From Desulfosporosinus cupriresistens (GTDB taxonomy: Bacteria > Bacillota > Desulfitobacteriia > Desulfitobacteriales > Desulfitobacteriaceae): 64,000 nucleotides of DNA. Each line of letters opens with the position of its first letter. Position 1 is the first letter of the stretch. The stretch lies in assembly GCF_001707885.1 (NCBI RefSeq), contig NZ_MASS01000008.1, positions 40,910 to 104,909 on the forward strand, written 5' to 3'. This document shows positions 11,057-23,280 of this stretch, one piece after another. The notes beneath the pieces are model-generated. The model searched no databases. It saw nothing but the letters and a program-made list of their open reading frames with translations, and had not been told where the DNA came from. The position numbers were made by a program, and so were the translations under genes.

Positions 11057-11174
11057 CAGAAATCAGAGGTCAGATGCCAGAGGCCAGACCAGTACTGAAC
11101 TTAATGATCCGACACACCATTATCCGACCTGCCAGAAATCAGAGGCCAGATGCCAGACGGCGGATAGCTGAGTA
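11057..11174. repeat. Degenerate heptad repeat tract between tuf and rpsJ
   Basis: On the plus strand, 7-nt units of the form CAGANNY follow head to tail: CAGAAAT at 11057, CAGAGGT at 11064, CAGATGC at 11071, CAGAGGC at 11078, CAGACCA at 11085. A second run restarts at 11133 with almost the same units (CAGAAAT, CAGAGGC, CAGATGC, CAGACGG). The rest of the 10959-11271 gap holds TATCCGACCT twice and no recognisable gene or promoter. Confidence 0.8.
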
Positions 11175-11271
11175 CGGGACTCAATCATCAGACGCCTTGG
11201 TATCCGACCTTCGCTTGTAGAGAAGAAGAATCTCTTTCTCTTCCTATCTACGAAATGCTCTCAGTTTTCAA

Positions 11272-12474
11272 TTAGGCGTTGATTTTGGCAACGATACCTG
11301 AACCAACGGTTCGACCACCCTCACGGATAGCAAAGCGGAGTCCTTCTTCCATAGCGATTGGAGTGATGAGTTCAACATCAATCGTCACACGGTCTCCCGG
11401 CATAACCATTTCAGTTCCCTCTGGAAGTGTGATTACACCAGTTACATCGGTTGTACGGAAGTAGAATTGAGGGCGATAGTTGTGGAAAAACGGTGTATGA
11501 CGTCCACCCTCTTCTTTATTCAAGATGTAAACCTCACCTGAGAATTTCGTATGAGGTTTAATCGATCCAGCTTTGGCTAGAACTTGACCACGCTCGATGT
11601 CTTTACGCTCAACGCCACGCAGTAGCGCACCAATGTTATCACCGGCTTGGGCAGAATCAAGAAGTTTACGGAACATTTCAACTCCAGTTACAACTGTCTT
11701 ACGGGAGTCGGTTGATAAACCAACGATTTCGACTTCGTCTCCAACTTTAACCCGTCCACGCTCTACACGACCAGTTGCCACAGTACCACGACCAGTAATC
11801 GTGAAAACATCCTCGACAGGCATTAAGAATGGTTTGTCGGTGTCGCGTTCTGGAGTTGGGATATAAGAGTCAACAGCATCCATCAGATTCCAGATCTTAC
11901 CGCACCACTCGCAATCACGTGATCCACAACCGCATTGAAGGGCTTTGAGACCTGAACCAGGAATGATGGGGATATTGTCACCATCAAATTCATACATACT
12001 TAAGAGTTCGCGAATTTCCATTTCAACTAACTCTAAGAGTTCTTCATCGTCGACCATATCTGCTTTGTTAAGCCATACAACAATACTAGGAACACCAACT
12101 TGGCGAGCCAAGAGAATGTGTTCGCGGGTTTGCGGCATTGGGCCGTCAGCAGCAGAAACACATAGAATCGCGCCGTCCATTTGAGCAGCACCAGTGATCA
12201 TGTTTTTAACATAGTCCGCGTGGCCTGGGCAGTCAACGTGTGCATAGTGACGGTTCTCTGTCTCATACTCTACATGGGCTGTAGAAATGGTAATTCCACG
12301 CTCACGCTCTTCAGGAGCTTTGTCGATTTGGTCAAACGCAGTTGCTACCGCGCCTCCGACTTTAGAAAGAACAACGGTGATTGCCGCTGTCGTCGTAGTT
12401 TTACCATGGTCGACGTGACCAATGGTCCCAACGTTAACATGTGGTTTGGTACGTTCGTATTTCGCTTTTCCCAT
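11272..12474 (-). CDS. tuf: Elongation factor Tu
   Basis: GTPase delivering aminoacyl-tRNA to the ribosome. 400 residues. G1 GHVDHGKT at residues 19-26, G3 DCPGH, G4 NKAD. A cysteine-rich insertion (CGCG then CEWC, residues about 180-192) sits in domain 1, a form known in some Firmicutes and possibly metal-binding. Ends KINA, shorter than the common VLG ending. Preceded by fusA in the classic str operon order. Confidence 0.98.
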   Translation of the reverse strand: MGKAKYERTKPHVNVGTIGHVDHGKTTTTAAITVVLSKVGGAVATAFDQIDKAPEERERGITISTAHVEYETENRHYAHVDCPGHADYVKNMITGAAQMDGAILCVSAADGPMPQTREHILLARQVGVPSIVVWLNKADMVDDEELLELVEMEIRELLSMYEFDGDNIPIIPGSGLKALQCGCGSRDCEWCGKIWNLMDAVDSYIPTPERDTDKPFLMPVEDVFTITGRGTVATGRVERGRVKVGDEVEIVGLSTDSRKTVVTGVEMFRKLLDSAQAGDNIGALLRGVERKDIERGQVLAKAGSIKPHTKFSGEVYILNKEEGGRHTPFFHNYRPQFYFRTTDVTGVITLPEGTEMVMPGDRVTIDVELITPIAMEEGLRFAIREGGRTVGSGIVAKINA

Positions 12475-12526
12475 TTTTCTTCACTCCTTTAAAATAATAG
12501 TGATGATTGTATAATTCATTAAGGTT

Positions 12527-12554
12527 TTGAACTTCGAATTCGAACTTCAAACCC
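12527..12554. repeat. Short heptad tract between fusA and tuf
   Basis: Four consecutive 7-nt units on the plus strand: TTGAACT, then TCGAATT, then CGAACTT, then CAAACCC, ending just before the fusA stop codon. They resemble the heptads elsewhere but are only four units, and they also form an imperfect palindrome around GAATTC, so chance cannot be excluded. Confidence 0.4.
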
Positions 12555-12557
12555 AAC

Positions 12558-14636
12558 TTAGGCACCTTGACGCTTGGCAATAATACCTTCAGCAATGCCT
12601 TTGGGTACTTCTTCATAGTGGTCAAACTGCATAACATAGACGCCACGACCTTGAGTGGCTGAACGCAAGTCAGTAGAATAACCAAACATTTCAGAAAGAG
12701 GAACAAATCCGCGCACAACTTGAGTATTGCCACGTGCTTCCATTCCTTCTATACGTCCTCGGCGTGAACTGATGTCGCCAATGACGTCCCCCATGTATTC
12801 CTCAGGAACTGTCACTTCAACCTTCATGACAGGCTCAATAATTGCAGGGTCAGCTTTGAGGGCACCTGCTTTAAAGGCCATCGATCCGGCAATCTTAAAG
12901 GCCATTTCTGAAGAGTCTACATCGTGATAAGAACCGTCATAAACGGTAGCACGAATGTCAAGAACAGGGTAGCCAGCCAGAATACCATTTTGCAAGGCTT
13001 CTTCTATACCAGCACCAATCGGGTTGATGTATTCTCTAGGAATAACTCCCCCAACCACTTTGTTGACAAACTCAAAACCGCTGCCTGGCTCAAGAGGCAT
13101 TAGCTCGACCCAACAGTGACCGTATTGTCCACGACCACCAGATTGGCGAACAAACTTCCCTTCAGCTTTAACAGTCTTACGAATGGTTTCTTTATAAGCA
13201 ACTTGTGGACGACCTACGTCGCACTGTACTTTAAATTCCCGTTGTAAGCGGTCAACAATGATTTCCAGATGGAGCTCGCCCATTCCAGCAATAATCGTCT
13301 GCCCAGTTTCTATATCCGTGCGCATTCTAAACGTCGGATCTTCTTCAGCAAGACGAGATAGCGCGCCACCCATTTTTTCCTGGTCAGCTTTCGTCTTAGG
13401 CTCAATCGCCACATCAATTACAGGCTCAGGAAACACCATTTTTTCTAAGATAATAGGCATCTTCTCATCGCACAAGGTATCTCCGGTTGTGGTGTCTTTC
13501 AAGCCAACTGCAGCTGCAATATCCCCTGAACGTACTTCTTGGATATCTTCACGGTGATTGGCGTGCATTTGCAGAATACGTCCAATACGCTCTTTCTTAC
13601 CTTTAGTTGAGTTATGAACATAAGAACCTGCGCTTAACACACCAGAATACACTCTAAAGAAGGCCAATTTACCTACGAATGGGTCAGCCATGATTTTGAA
13701 GGCCAGCGCTGAAAATGGTTCTGAATCCGAAGCTGTTCTTTGATCTTCTGCGCCTGTATCCGGATGTACCCCTTTAATGGGTGGCACGTCAAGCGGAGAC
13801 GGCATGTAATCGACGACACAGTCAAGCAGGGGTTGTACCCCTTTGTTCTTGAACGCTGAACCACAAAGAACTGGAATAAATTTGTTCCCAACAACTCCGC
13901 GACGTATACCGTCCCGAATTTCTTGCTCAGAGATTTCTGCCCCTTCGAGATACTTCATCATGAGCTCTTCACTTGTTTCAGCGACAGCTTCAATCAGCTT
14001 CTCACGATACTCGGTGGCTAATTCGGCCAAGTCTTCAGGGATCGCACTGTGTTCTTCAGTTGTGCCTAAATCATCCATATAGACAGTGGACGTCATCGTT
14101 ACTAAATCCACGATACCTTTGAAGTTTTCCTCAACGCCAATCGGTAATTGGATCGGAACAGGATTAGCCCCTAAACGGTCAGCTATCATCGAAACACCAC
14201 GGAAGAAGTCAGCGCCCATCCGGTCCATTTTATTAATAAAAGCAATCCGTGGAACTTTGTATTTATCCGCTTGACGCCAGACGGTTTCGGATTGTGGTTC
14301 AACTCCGCCGACAGAACAGAATACCGCTACTGCACCATCAAGTACCCGCAGAGAACGCTCAACTTCTACTGTGAAGTCCACGTGCCCTGGTGTATCAATA
14401 ATGTTGATACGATTATCTCTCCATTGGCAGGTTGTCGCCGCAGAAGTAATAGTTATACCACGTTCTTGCTCCTGAACCATCCAGTCCATTGTAGCCGCAC
14501 CATCGTGAACTTCTCCAATTTTATGCACTCGTCCAGTGTAAAAAAGTATGCGTTCCGTTGTGGTCGTTTTACCAGCATCGATGTGGGCCATAATTCCAAT
14601 ATTACGCGTTTTTTCTAGCGAAAATTGCCTTGCCAC
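12558..14636 (-). CDS. fusA: Elongation factor G
   Basis: Translocase GTPase moving tRNAs and mRNA after peptide transfer. 692 residues, five-domain length. G1 [15 protein letters not shown] near residues 17-31, G3 DTPGHVDF, G4 NKMDR; domain [16 protein letters not shown] is intact. The GTG at 14636 follows GGGGG by 8 nt. Between rpsG and tuf. Confidence 0.98.
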   Translation of the reverse strand: MARQFSLEKTRNIGIMAHIDAGKTTTTERILFYTGRVHKIGEVHDGAATMDWMVQEQERGITITSAATTCQWRDNRINIIDTPGHVDFTVEVERSLRVLDGAVAVFCSVGGVEPQSETVWRQADKYKVPRIAFINKMDRMGADFFRGVSMIADRLGANPVPIQLPIGVEENFKGIVDLVTMTSTVYMDDLGTTEEHSAIPEDLAELATEYREKLIEAVAETSEELMMKYLEGAEISEQEIRDGIRRGVVGNKFIPVLCGSAFKNKGVQPLLDCVVDYMPSPLDVPPIKGVHPDTGAEDQRTASDSEPFSALAFKIMADPFVGKLAFFRVYSGVLSAGSYVHNSTKGKKERIGRILQMHANHREDIQEVRSGDIAAAVGLKDTTTGDTLCDEKMPIILEKMVFPEPVIDVAIEPKTKADQEKMGGALSRLAEEDPTFRMRTDIETGQTIIAGMGELHLEIIVDRLQREFKVQCDVGRPQVAYKETIRKTVKAEGKFVRQSGGRGQYGHCWVELMPLEPGSGFEFVNKVVGGVIPREYINPIGAGIEEALQNGILAGYPVLDIRATVYDGSYHDVDSSEMAFKIAGSMAFKAGALKADPAIIEPVMKVEVTVPEEYMGDVIGDISSRRGRIEGMEARGNTQVVRGFVPLSEMFGYSTDLRSATQGRGVYVMQFDHYEEVPKGIAEGIIAKRQGA

Positions 14637-14675
14637 TGTGAATCCCCCTTTCTGTCAAAATCAGTGTGCCTCAAA

Positions 14676-15146
14676 CTACCATTTGTAATGCGCAAAAGCC
14701 TTATTCGCTTCAGCCATTTTATGCATATCTTCCTTCTTCTTGACAGAACCACCAGTGTTGTTAGAGGCATCGAGCAATTCTCCGGCAATCTTTTCCTGCA
14801 TGGTCTTCTCGCCGCGCTTACGCGCCTGGGCAACAAGCCAACGCAGAGCTAGTGTCGAGCGACGCTCGGCTCGTACTTCGATAGGAACTTGATAGTTTGC
14901 ACCACCAACACGGCGGGCCTTCACTTCTAATACTGGCATAACATTTTTCAATGCAGTGCCAAAAACTTCAAGTGGGTCTTTACCGACTTTATCTTGAATA
15001 ATATTAAATGCGTTGTAGCAAATAGCCTCTGCCGTTCCTTTTTTACCATCTAACATAATTTGATTGATAAACTTCGTTACGGTCTGATTTTTGTAAATCG
15101 GATCGGGCAGAACTTCGCGTTTCGCAATATATCCTTTACGTGGCAT
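14676..15146 (-). CDS. rpsG: Small ribosomal subunit protein S7
   Basis: 30S head assembly protein. 156 residues starting [19 protein letters not shown]. Contains the S7 signature region ([16 protein letters not shown]) and ends AFAHYKW. ATG behind AGGAGG. str operon. Confidence 0.98.
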   Translation of the reverse strand: MPRKGYIAKREVLPDPIYKNQTVTKFINQIMLDGKKGTAEAICYNAFNIIQDKVGKDPLEVFGTALKNVMPVLEVKARRVGGANYQVPIEVRAERRSTLALRWLVAQARKRGEKTMQEKIAGELLDASNNTGGSVKKKEDMHKMAEANKAFAHYKW

Positions 15147-15199
15147 TTATTTCCCTCCTTTGTACCGTATTTCTATTAGCTTTTAATAGGCTTATAAAC

Positions 15200-15619
15200 C
15201 TAGGCTTTTTTCGGACGTTTTGCTCCATATTTCGAGCGTCCTTGAGCGCGTTTTTGAACAGCAGTTGTGTCCAAGGCTCCACGAACGACGTGATATCGTA
15301 CGCCAGGAAGGTCTTTAATACGACCACCACGGACGAGAACCACGGAGTGTTCTTGCAAATTGTGGCCAATTCCTGGGATATAAGAGGTGATCTCAAGTCC
15401 ATTAGTCAAGCGCACACGAGCAACCTTTCGCAGTGCAGAGTTAGGTTTCTTAGGAGTTGTAGTATAAACCCTGGTGCAAACTCCCCGTTTTTGAGGTGAT
15501 CCTCCTGATGGATATTGCTTACGTTTAAGTGAGTTATAGCCCCACTGTAAAGCTGGAGCTGTCGATTTTTGCTCAATTGTGGCACGACCTTTACGGATGA
15601 GTTGGTTAATTGTCGGCAT
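15200..15619 (-). CDS. rpsL: Small ribosomal subunit protein S12
   Basis: Decoding-centre protein. 139 residues. Like other Firmicute S12 it carries an insertion after about residue 25 ([14 protein letters not shown]) compared with the 124-residue proteobacterial form. The loops [13 protein letters not shown] and [12 protein letters not shown] carry the lysines usual in streptomycin-sensitive proteins. First gene of the str operon. Confidence 0.98.
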   Translation of the reverse strand: MPTINQLIRKGRATIEQKSTAPALQWGYNSLKRKQYPSGGSPQKRGVCTRVYTTTPKKPNSALRKVARVRLTNGLEITSYIPGIGHNLQEHSVVLVRGGRIKDLPGVRYHVVRGALDTTAVQKRAQGRSKYGAKRPKKA

Positions 15620-15727
15620 ATCTCCACCTCCTTTCTAAATCAAATCAATATACAAGGAATTGCTTGCAGCAGCATTATGCAAGCAATTCCAAAACCTGCA
15701 TTTAGGCAAACTTACTCTTGTAAACCA

Positions 15728-15979
15728 CTAATCTTCCAACACAGCTGCTACTGCTGTACCTACTTCGATCCCACACGCTTTTCCCAATTCCTTCATAGTC
15801 GGAACCTCAATGTGTTCTACATGATGGTTACTGCACCATTCTAAAATTGGACGAAGAACATGTGTTTCAGCATCCTTGGCAACATACACACGCCGAACGA
15901 GCCCTTTTTCTAGGGCTCGTTGGGTTTGTTTCAACCCAACTGTTTTCTGTTTGGCGCGTTTCAAGGTTTCATCAAGCAT
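15728..15979 (-). CDS. rplGB: L7Ae-family ribosomal/kink-turn-binding protein
   Basis: Small RNA-binding protein of the L7Ae/L30e/Gadd45 family (YbxF-like), which binds kink-turn RNA. The ATG at 15979 follows AAGGGGGA and gives 83 residues beginning MLDETLKRAKQKTVGLKQT; an upstream in-frame ATG lacks a ribosome site. The conserved KELGKACGIEVGTAVAAVL segment is the family signature. Its place between rpoC and rpsL matches Bacillus ybxF. Confidence 0.92.
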   Translation of the reverse strand: MLDETLKRAKQKTVGLKQTQRALEKGLVRRVYVAKDAETHVLRPILEWCSNHHVEHIEVPTMKELGKACGIEVGTAVAAVLED

Positions 15980-16044
15980 CAAAATGCTTTCCCCCTTAAT
16001 CACACTATTGTAGTCTATCATTTGCATTCAGAGGTGTCAATAAT

Positions 16045-19000
16045 TCAAATCAATTTCGGATCCAAAGTTTTAATTGTCCGATACCTCGTCATGCCTGTGC
16101 CTGCAGGAATTAATTTCCCGATAATTACATTTTCTTTTAAGCCTAGTAACGGATCAACTTTTCCTTTAATAGCTGCTTCTGTAAGAACTCGGGTCGTTTC
16201 TTGGAAAGAAGCCGCGGAGAGGAAGGAATCTGTCGCCAGAGAAGCCTTAGTGATACCTAAAAGTACTGGGTGAGCTACGGCCGGTTCCCCACCTTCAATA
16301 ATAGCCTGCGCATTCTCGTCTTGGAAGTCAAAGACGTCAATTAGACCACCTGGAAGCAAGCTTGTATCTCCAGCATCGTCAATTTTCACCTTCCGCAGCA
16401 TCTGCCGAACCATAACTTCAATATGCTTGTCGTTAATATCCACCCCTTGAAGTCGATAGACTCGTTGAACTTCGCCAACCAGATAGACTTGCACCCCACG
16501 TTGACCTTTGACTTTCAACATGTCATGGGGATTAATGCTTCCTTCTGTCAGCTCATCACCCGCTTCGACCATCTGCCCTTCTTTTACACAAAGGCGTGAT
16601 CCATAAGGTATGGAATAGGTTATATGCTCGTCGGCGTCAGTGAGTAGATCTACTTCACGTCGTCCCTTAACTTCACTGATCGACACCTTACCAATTGTTT
16701 CTGCGATGATCGCTTGCCCTTTAGGTTTACGGGCTTCGAACAGCTCTTCTACCCGTGGAAGACCCTGGGTTATGTCATCCCCCGCAACACCACCTGTATG
16801 GAATGTACGCATGGTTAATTGGGTTCCAGGTTCACCAATGGATTGAGCTGCAATAATACCAACAGCTTCACCCATCTCAACCGGACGTCCGGTTGCAAGG
16901 TTTCGACCGTAGCACTTTTTGCAAACACCATAACGTGACTTGCATGTGAGAACCGAACGGATTATAGCTGAATCAAATACCCTGACAATCTCGGCTGCCT
17001 GCTCCTCTGTTATTTCAGACTCAGGTGTAGCAAACACCTCTCCTGTCTCTGGATGGCGAATCTCTTCCAGAACAAAGCGGCCGACAAGACGTTCTACTAA
17101 AGGTTCAATGATTTCAGGACCATCTTTGATATCTTCAACCATAATACCTGCTAAAGTTCCGCAGTCTTCTTCACGAACAATCACATCTTGAGATACATCA
17201 ACTAAACGACGAGTCAGATAACCAGAGTCAGCTGTCCGCAAAGCAGTATCCGCCAGACCTTTCCGAGCACCGTGAGAGGAAATAAAGTATTCCAAAACGG
17301 TTAACCCTTCCCGGAAATTCGCCTTGATTGGCAACTCAATTGTCCGTCCTGATGGGTCAGCCATCAGTCCCCGCATCCCTGCTAATTGTCTGAGCTGTTG
17401 AATATTACCCCGGGCCCCTGAAGTCGCCATCATATACACAGGGTTAAACTGATCAAGTGTATCCATCAAAGCCTGCGTCACAGTTTTAGTTGCTTTAGCC
17501 CATGTATCAATGACCAAGTTATAACGCTCTTCATCTGTAATCAAACCGCGGCGATATTGTTGCTCCGTTTTGGCAACCGCTGCGTCCGCGTCAGCGAGAA
17601 TCTGAGTCTTCTCCTCGGGAACCGTAATGTCCGTCAAACCGACGGTCATTCCTGCCCGTGTTGAGAATTTAAATCCTTGGCTTTTTAGCCCGTCCAGCAA
17701 GCGTGACGTCGCTTCGTAACCCGCTTTGCGATAGGTATTAGCCACAATATCTCCAAGGCCTTTTTTACCTACAACATGGTTGACATACTCAACTTCGGGC
17801 GGAATGACCGAATTGAATATCAATCGACCTACAGTTGTCTCTAAAAGCTCTCCGTTGCGGCGAACTTTTATACTAGCCTGCAAGTGTACTTCTTTTGTAT
17901 CGTAAGCCAATACGGCTTCATCATAATCTTTAAATATTTTCCCTTCACCAAAAGCACCCGGGCGATCCATAGTCAAGTAATAGGATCCCAAAACCATATC
18001 CTGGGTCGGTGTTTGTACTGGCCGTCCATCTTTGGGGTTCAGGATATTATGAGAAGCTAGCATGAGCAATCTCGCCTCAGACTGAGCCTCTGCCGATAAA
18101 GGAACGTGGACCGCCATTTGGTCTCCATCAAAGTCCGCATTATATGCTGTACAAACTAACGGATGAATCTGCAAAGCGCGCCCTTCAACAAGAATTGGCT
18201 CAAAAGCTTGAATCCCTAAACGGTGTAGCGTTGGTGCCCGATTCAGGAGTACTGGGTGATCGGAGATTACTTCTTCGAGGACATCCCAAACTTCTGGACG
18301 AACCCGTTCAACCATACGTTTAGCGCTTTTAATATTATGGGCATGCCCCTCATTGACAAGCTTCTTCATCACAAACGGTTTGAAAAGCTCCAAGGCCATT
18401 TCCTTGGGAAGACCACACTGATGAAGTTTGAGATTTGGCCCAACAACAATAACCGATCGTCCGGAATAATCCACCCGTTTTCCCAAAAGGTTTTGTCTAA
18501 ATCGCCCTTGTTTTCCCTTTAACATATCACTCAGAGATTTAAGCGGGCGGTTTCCCGGGCCTGTCACTGGACGTCCACGACGACCATTATCAATCAAAGC
18601 ATCGACTGCTTCTTGGAGCATCCTTTTTTCATTACGTACAATAATGTCTGGTGCACCCAGATCCAAAAGACGCTTTAAACGGTTGTTCCGATTAATAACT
18701 CGACGATAAAGATCATTAAGGTCAGATGTGGCAAACCGCCCACCATCTAACTGCACCATCGGTCGCAATTCAGGTGGAATCACCGGGACGACATCCATAA
18801 TCATCCAATCCGGACGATTTCCTGAGGATTTAAAGGCCTCAACAACTTCGAGGCGACGAATGGCTCGAATCTTGCGTTGTCCAGATACCTCTTTTAACTC
18901 TATCCGTAGTTCGTCATTAAGTTTGTCTAAATCCATCTCTTCCAGCAACTGCTTAACAGCTTCCGCTCCCATGCTTGCTTGGAAACGATCTCCGTACTTA

Positions 19001-19479
19001 TCACGGTATTCTCGATACTCCGTTTCGGTCAGGAGTTGTTTCTTTATCAAAGATGTATCACCGGAATCTGTCACAATATACGAGACAAAGTACAGCACTT
19101 TCTCCAAAGCACGAGGGGACATATCCAGCAATAACCCCATACGGCTCGGAATCCCTTTAAAATACCAGATATGTGATACCGGAGCAGCGAGTACAATATG
19201 TCCCATTCGTTCACGCCGAACTTTTGAACGGGTCACTTCGACTCCACAACGGTCACAAACGATCCCCTTATATCGAACACGTTTATATTTTCCGCAGTGA
19301 CATTCCCAGTCCCTCGTCGGACCAAATATTTTCTCACAAAACAGGCCTTCCCGTTCCGGCTTTAAGGTCCGATAGTTTATGGTTTCAGGCTTCTTTACCT
19401 CTCCAAATGACCACTCACGGATCATATCCGGTGAAGCTAAGCCAATACGCATGCGGTCGAAGTTATTGACGTCTAGCAA
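16045..19479 (-). CDS. rpoC: RNA polymerase subunit beta'
   Basis: Catalytic subunit of RNA polymerase. 1144 residues. The N-terminal zinc site has CHCGKY and CDRC near residues 60-78. The absolutely conserved NADFDGDQ, whose aspartates hold the catalytic magnesium, is near residues 446-453. A second cysteine cluster ([11 protein letters not shown]) lies near residue 850. Start TTG at 19479, 9 nt after AGGAG. 27 nt after rpoB. Confidence 0.98.
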   Translation of the reverse strand: MLDVNNFDRMRIGLASPDMIREWSFGEVKKPETINYRTLKPEREGLFCEKIFGPTRDWECHCGKYKRVRYKGIVCDRCGVEVTRSKVRRERMGHIVLAAPVSHIWYFKGIPSRMGLLLDMSPRALEKVLYFVSYIVTDSGDTSLIKKQLLTETEYREYRDKYGDRFQASMGAEAVKQLLEEMDLDKLNDELRIELKEVSGQRKIRAIRRLEVVEAFKSSGNRPDWMIMDVVPVIPPELRPMVQLDGGRFATSDLNDLYRRVINRNNRLKRLLDLGAPDIIVRNEKRMLQEAVDALIDNGRRGRPVTGPGNRPLKSLSDMLKGKQGRFRQNLLGKRVDYSGRSVIVVGPNLKLHQCGLPKEMALELFKPFVMKKLVNEGHAHNIKSAKRMVERVRPEVWDVLEEVISDHPVLLNRAPTLHRLGIQAFEPILVEGRALQIHPLVCTAYNADFDGDQMAVHVPLSAEAQSEARLLMLASHNILNPKDGRPVQTPTQDMVLGSYYLTMDRPGAFGEGKIFKDYDEAVLAYDTKEVHLQASIKVRRNGELLETTVGRLIFNSVIPPEVEYVNHVVGKKGLGDIVANTYRKAGYEATSRLLDGLKSQGFKFSTRAGMTVGLTDITVPEEKTQILADADAAVAKTEQQYRRGLITDEERYNLVIDTWAKATKTVTQALMDTLDQFNPVYMMATSGARGNIQQLRQLAGMRGLMADPSGRTIELPIKANFREGLTVLEYFISSHGARKGLADTALRTADSGYLTRRLVDVSQDVIVREEDCGTLAGIMVEDIKDGPEIIEPLVERLVGRFVLEEIRHPETGEVFATPESEITEEQAAEIVRVFDSAIIRSVLTCKSRYGVCKKCYGRNLATGRPVEMGEAVGIIAAQSIGEPGTQLTMRTFHTGGVAGDDITQGLPRVEELFEARKPKGQAIIAETIGKVSISEVKGRREVDLLTDADEHITYSIPYGSRLCVKEGQMVEAGDELTEGSINPHDMLKVKGQRGVQVYLVGEVQRVYRLQGVDINDKHIEVMVRQMLRKVKIDDAGDTSLLPGGLIDVFDFQDENAQAIIEGGEPAVAHPVLLGITKASLATDSFLSAASFQETTRVLTEAAIKGKVDPLLGLKENVIIGKLIPAGTGMTRYRTIKTLDPKLI

Positions 19480-19506
19480 TCCTTATCGCTCCTTTCGTCC
19501 GGGGGA

Positions 19507-22500
19507 CTATTTGAGATCGCCTAGATCTATATCTTCTTCCTCAAGGACTTCCTCATTTAATTCATCGAGCGGGTCTTCCTCGTCGGTTATGAGTTCATCC
19601 TCATCGGTCAAGAGTTCGTCTTCATCCTTTGTGGCAACAATGCGTGTCGCCGGAGGTGCGAGTTCCTCGTGCAGATCTATGCCGAGTTCTTTTGCGGTTT
19701 CCGTAATATCCTCATCCGTATCATGAATCTCGATTTCTTGATCATCTGCAGATAAGACTCTTACATCAAGTCCCAAACTCTGCATTTCTTTAATTAATAC
19801 CTTAAAGGATTCTGGAATTCCCGGCTCAGGGATGTTCTCACCTTTGACAATTGCTTCGTAAGTCTTTACTCGACCAACGACATCGTCTGATTTCACAGTC
19901 AAAATTTCCTGCAAAGTATAAGCCGCACCATAGGCCTCCAAGGCCCAAACTTCCATTTCTCCGAAACGTTGGCCTCCAAATTGAGCTTTACCACCCAACG
20001 GCTGCTGCGTCACAAGGGAGTATGGACCCGTCGAGCGAGCATGAATTTTATCGTCAACCAAATGGTGAAGCTTGAGTACATACATGTAGCCAACGGTTAT
20101 CTTACTATCGAACGGATCTCCCGTGCGTCCGTCATATAAGATGGTCTTCCCATCAGCTGGAAGGCCCGCTTTTTCCAAAGTCTCGAAAATGTCATTTTCA
20201 GTAGCACCGTCAAAGACTGGCGTCGCGATGCGGATCCCTAAGGCTTTAGCTGCCCTACCTAAGTGCGTTTCCAGAACCTGACCAATATTCATCCGAGAAG
20301 GAACACCCAACGGATTGAGAACAATCTCAATTGGTGTGCCATCCGGCATAAACGGCATATCCTCTTGACGCATTATCCGCGAAATAACCCCTTTGTTGCC
20401 GTGGCGACCTGCCACTTTATCACCGACAGAAATCTTCCGCTTTTGGGCAATGTAAACACGAACGAGTTGATTAACGCCAGGAGATAATTCATCCCCATTT
20501 TCACGGGTAAATACTTTAACGTCAACGATTTTCCCAGCTTCTCCGTGAGGTACACGCAAGGAGGTATCACGCACCTCACGTGCTTTTTCTCCGAAAATCG
20601 CACGCAACAGACGCTCTTCGGCCGTGAGCTCCGTCTCACCCTTCGGGGTTACTTTTCCAACCAAGATATCTCCCGGACGAACTTCTGCCCCAATTCGGAT
20701 AATTCCACGTTCATCAAGATCCTTCAATACATCTTCCCCGACGTTGGGAATATCGCGAGTAATTTCTTCAGGACCGAGCTTCGTATCACGAGCATCCGAT
20801 TCATACTCTTCTATATGAATGGATGTATAGTAATCCTCTCGCAGAAGTTTTTCGCTAATGAGGATCGCATCCTCATAGTTATACCCTTCCCAAGTCATGA
20901 AGGCCACGAGCACGTTACGTCCTAAGGCAAGCTCTCCATGGTCAGTCGACGGACCATCCGCTACAATCTGACTTGCTTCAACCCGTTCCCCTTTCATAAC
21001 AATGGGTCTCTGGTTAATGCAGGTCCCCTGGTTGGAACGTGAATATTTGAGTAACTTGTGTTTTTCGGTTGTTCCATCATCATGAAGCACAATAATTTCG
21101 TCGGCAGTCGCCCGCTCTACAACTCCAGCTTGTTTAGTAACTGCACAAACACCAGAGTCCTTAGCTGTCTTGTATTCCATTCCAGTCCCTACGTAAGGTG
21201 AATCCGTGCGCAAGAGTGGTACAGCCTGACGTTGCATATTCGATCCCATCAACGCTCGATTCGCATCATCATGCTCGAGAAATGGGATAAGTGCTGTTGC
21301 AATGGATACCATCTGTTTTGGAGAAACGTCCATGTAGTCGACCAAGCTCGGCGACACATAAACAAAGTCCGGACCATGACGACCATCAATTTTCTCTCCA
21401 AGGAACTTGCCATTTTCATCAAGTGGCGCATTCGCCTGAGCCACAACATATTTCTCTTCCTGGTCAGCAGTTAAATAATGTATCTCATCGGTAACCCTAC
21501 CGCTCTCTTTATCAGCTCTACGGTAAGGGGCTTCGATAAATCCATAAGGATTAATACGGCCATACGTGCTTAAAGAGCCAATCAACCCAATGTTTGGACC
21601 TTCCGGCGTCTCTACTGGACACATCCTGCCATAGTGGGAATGATGAACGTCACGCACTTCAAATCCTGCGCGTTCTCTGCTTAAACCCCCAGGGCCCAAA
21701 GCACTTAAACGACGCTTATGTGTTAACTCAGCCAATGGATTGGTTTGGTCCATGAACTGCGACAACTGGCTACTACCAAAAAACTCCTTGATTGCAGCAA
21801 CCACAGGTCGAATATTAATTAATACCTGAGGGGTAATCACTTCGACGTCCTGAATCGTCATCCGTTCGCGGACCACGCGTTCCATACGAGATAAACCGAT
21901 TCGGAACTGATTCTGGAGAAGTTCCCCAACCGAGCGCAACCGACGATTTCCTAGATGGTCGATGTCATCCTTATGACCTTCCCCATCCATTAAGGCCAGC
22001 AGTCGCCGAACTGCGGCCACGATATCCCCACGAGTTAAATGTCGAACATCCATTGGAATATCCAAGCCCAGTTTGTTATTGAGTTTATACCTACCAACCT
22101 TGGCTAAATCATAGCGCTTGGCATCAAAGAACAGTGCTTCCAACAATGAACGCGCACTGTCGACTGTCGGGGGTTCCCCTGGTCTTAAACGTTTATAGAT
22201 TTCAACCAAAGCTTCTTCTGTTGATTCCGAGTTGTCTCTTTCCAATGTAGCGCGGATATATTCATTATCGTTAAACAACTCCAAAATCTGGCCGTTGCTT
22301 GCGTATCCTAAAGCTCGAATAAGAACTGTGCCCGGTAATTTCCTTGTTCGGTCAACCCTTACAAAGATATTATCGTTCACATCCGATTCGAATTCCAACC
22401 AAGCCCCACGATTCGGAATAACTGTAGCCCCATAGAGTTTCTTACCACTCGCATCAATTTGTTCTGCATAATAGACCCCTGGCGAACGTACAAGCTGGCT

Positions 22501-22899
22501 GACAATAACACGTTCAGCGCCATTGATAATAAACGTGCCTTTGTCCGTCATTAGCGGGAAATCCCCCATAAAGACTTCCTGTTCCTTTACTTCTCCAGTT
22601 TCCTTGTTAATGAGGCGTACCTTTACGCGTAGAGGCGCTGCGAATGTGACATCACGTTCCTTACACTCCTCTACCTGATATTTAGCCTCTCCCAAGCTAT
22701 AGTCAATAAATTCCAAAACGAGATTGCCTGTGAAATCTTGAATCGGTGAAATATCGCGAAACATATCGCGCAACCCTTCATCAAGAAACCAACGATAGGA
22801 GTTCTGCTGAATTTCAATCAAATTCGGCATGTCGAGGACTTCCCGGATTCTGGAGTAACTCCAGCGCTCCCGTGTCCCAACCTTAACAGGATAGAACAT
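19507..22899 (-). CDS. rpoB: RNA polymerase subunit beta
   Basis: RNA polymerase beta, 1130 residues. The rifampicin-pocket region ([20 protein letters not shown], then [15 protein letters not shown]) shows no obvious resistance substitution. The C-terminus ends in an acidic, partly repeated tail rich in DEDEL. A consensus promoter at 23149-23177 and a roughly 240-nt leader precede it. ybxB (rRNA methyltransferase), often between rplL and rpoB in Bacillus, is absent. Confidence 0.98.
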   Translation of the reverse strand: MFYPVKVGTRERWSYSRIREVLDMPNLIEIQQNSYRWFLDEGLRDMFRDISPIQDFTGNLVLEFIDYSLGEAKYQVEECKERDVTFAAPLRVKVRLINKETGEVKEQEVFMGDFPLMTDKGTFIINGAERVIVSQLVRSPGVYYAEQIDASGKKLYGATVIPNRGAWLEFESDVNDNIFVRVDRTRKLPGTVLIRALGYASNGQILELFNDNEYIRATLERDNSESTEEALVEIYKRLRPGEPPTVDSARSLLEALFFDAKRYDLAKVGRYKLNNKLGLDIPMDVRHLTRGDIVAAVRRLLALMDGEGHKDDIDHLGNRRLRSVGELLQNQFRIGLSRMERVVRERMTIQDVEVITPQVLINIRPVVAAIKEFFGSSQLSQFMDQTNPLAELTHKRRLSALGPGGLSRERAGFEVRDVHHSHYGRMCPVETPEGPNIGLIGSLSTYGRINPYGFIEAPYRRADKESGRVTDEIHYLTADQEEKYVVAQANAPLDENGKFLGEKIDGRHGPDFVYVSPSLVDYMDVSPKQMVSIATALIPFLEHDDANRALMGSNMQRQAVPLLRTDSPYVGTGMEYKTAKDSGVCAVTKQAGVVERATADEIIVLHDDGTTEKHKLLKYSRSNQGTCINQRPIVMKGERVEASQIVADGPSTDHGELALGRNVLVAFMTWEGYNYEDAILISEKLLREDYYTSIHIEEYESDARDTKLGPEEITRDIPNVGEDVLKDLDERGIIRIGAEVRPGDILVGKVTPKGETELTAEERLLRAIFGEKAREVRDTSLRVPHGEAGKIVDVKVFTRENGDELSPGVNQLVRVYIAQKRKISVGDKVAGRHGNKGVISRIMRQEDMPFMPDGTPIEIVLNPLGVPSRMNIGQVLETHLGRAAKALGIRIATPVFDGATENDIFETLEKAGLPADGKTILYDGRTGDPFDSKITVGYMYVLKLHHLVDDKIHARSTGPYSLVTQQPLGGKAQFGGQRFGEMEVWALEAYGAAYTLQEILTVKSDDVVGRVKTYEAIVKGENIPEPGIPESFKVLIKEMQSLGLDVRVLSADDQEIEIHDTDEDITETAKELGIDLHEELAPPATRIVATKDEDELLTDEDELITDEEDPLDELNEEVLEEEDIDLGDLK

Positions 22900-22963
22900 T
22901 TGCGTTTCACCCCTCAGTGCGGTTTCCTCTCAATGAGGTATAATATATTGACATATACAGCCA

Positions 22964-22994
22964 AAAGCAAGGCCTTTATATAAAACCTCGCTTT
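22964..22994 (-). promoter_or_regulatory. Hairpin in the rpoB leader (possible attenuator)
   Basis: In the minus-strand leader, AAAGCGAGG pairs with CCTTGCTTT (9 bp, one G-U) across a 13-nt loop, and the descending arm runs into TTTTGG. It lies about 65 nt before the rpoB start. It could be a partial terminator modulating rpoBC relative to rplJL, but the T run is short. Confidence 0.4.
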
Positions 22995-23148
22995 AACTGT
23001 TTATGGTGTTCCGAATTATTGCGATAATTTCAAGATAATATCTCCTTATTACCCAAATCAATGCAAAATATTACCAATGTTTACAAGTTATTACCATAGC
23101 ATGGACATATTAAGCAATAATTCCAATTAGGCATGGTAACATTCATAG

Positions 23149-23177
23149 ATTATAACAAAACCATAACACCCTGTCAA
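23149..23177 (-). promoter_or_regulatory. Sigma-A promoter of rpoBC
   Basis: Perfect consensus on the minus strand: TTGACA (23172-23177), 17-nt spacer, TATAAT (23149-23154). It lies between the rplL terminator and rpoB, so rpoBC can be transcribed independently. The remaining 22900-23148 region is an AT-rich untranslated leader with no open reading frame. Confidence 0.85.
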
Positions 23178-23234
23178 GTATTATTTTATTCTTTCAAGTA
23201 CTGTTCTACATTAAGCATTCTTTATCATAATTAA

Positions 23235-23265
23235 AGAAGGTACCCTCCTCGAGAGAGTACCTTCT
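23235..23265 (-). terminator. Terminator after rplL
   Basis: AGAAGGTAC and GTACCTTCT form a 9-bp stem with further pairing in the loop. On the minus strand it is followed by TTTAATTATG. It begins 16 nt after the rplL stop. The T tract is moderate, so partial read-through into rpoB is plausible. Confidence 0.7.
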
Positions 23266-23280
23266 CTATTTCTCTAAATC

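Noticed and set aside
11057..11174. CRISPR-like array
   Set aside because: Units are only 7 nt without spacers, and no cas genes are present.
15980..16027. N-terminal extension of the L7Ae-like protein
   Set aside because: The ATG at 15979 has the ribosome site and family start; the upstream ATG does not.
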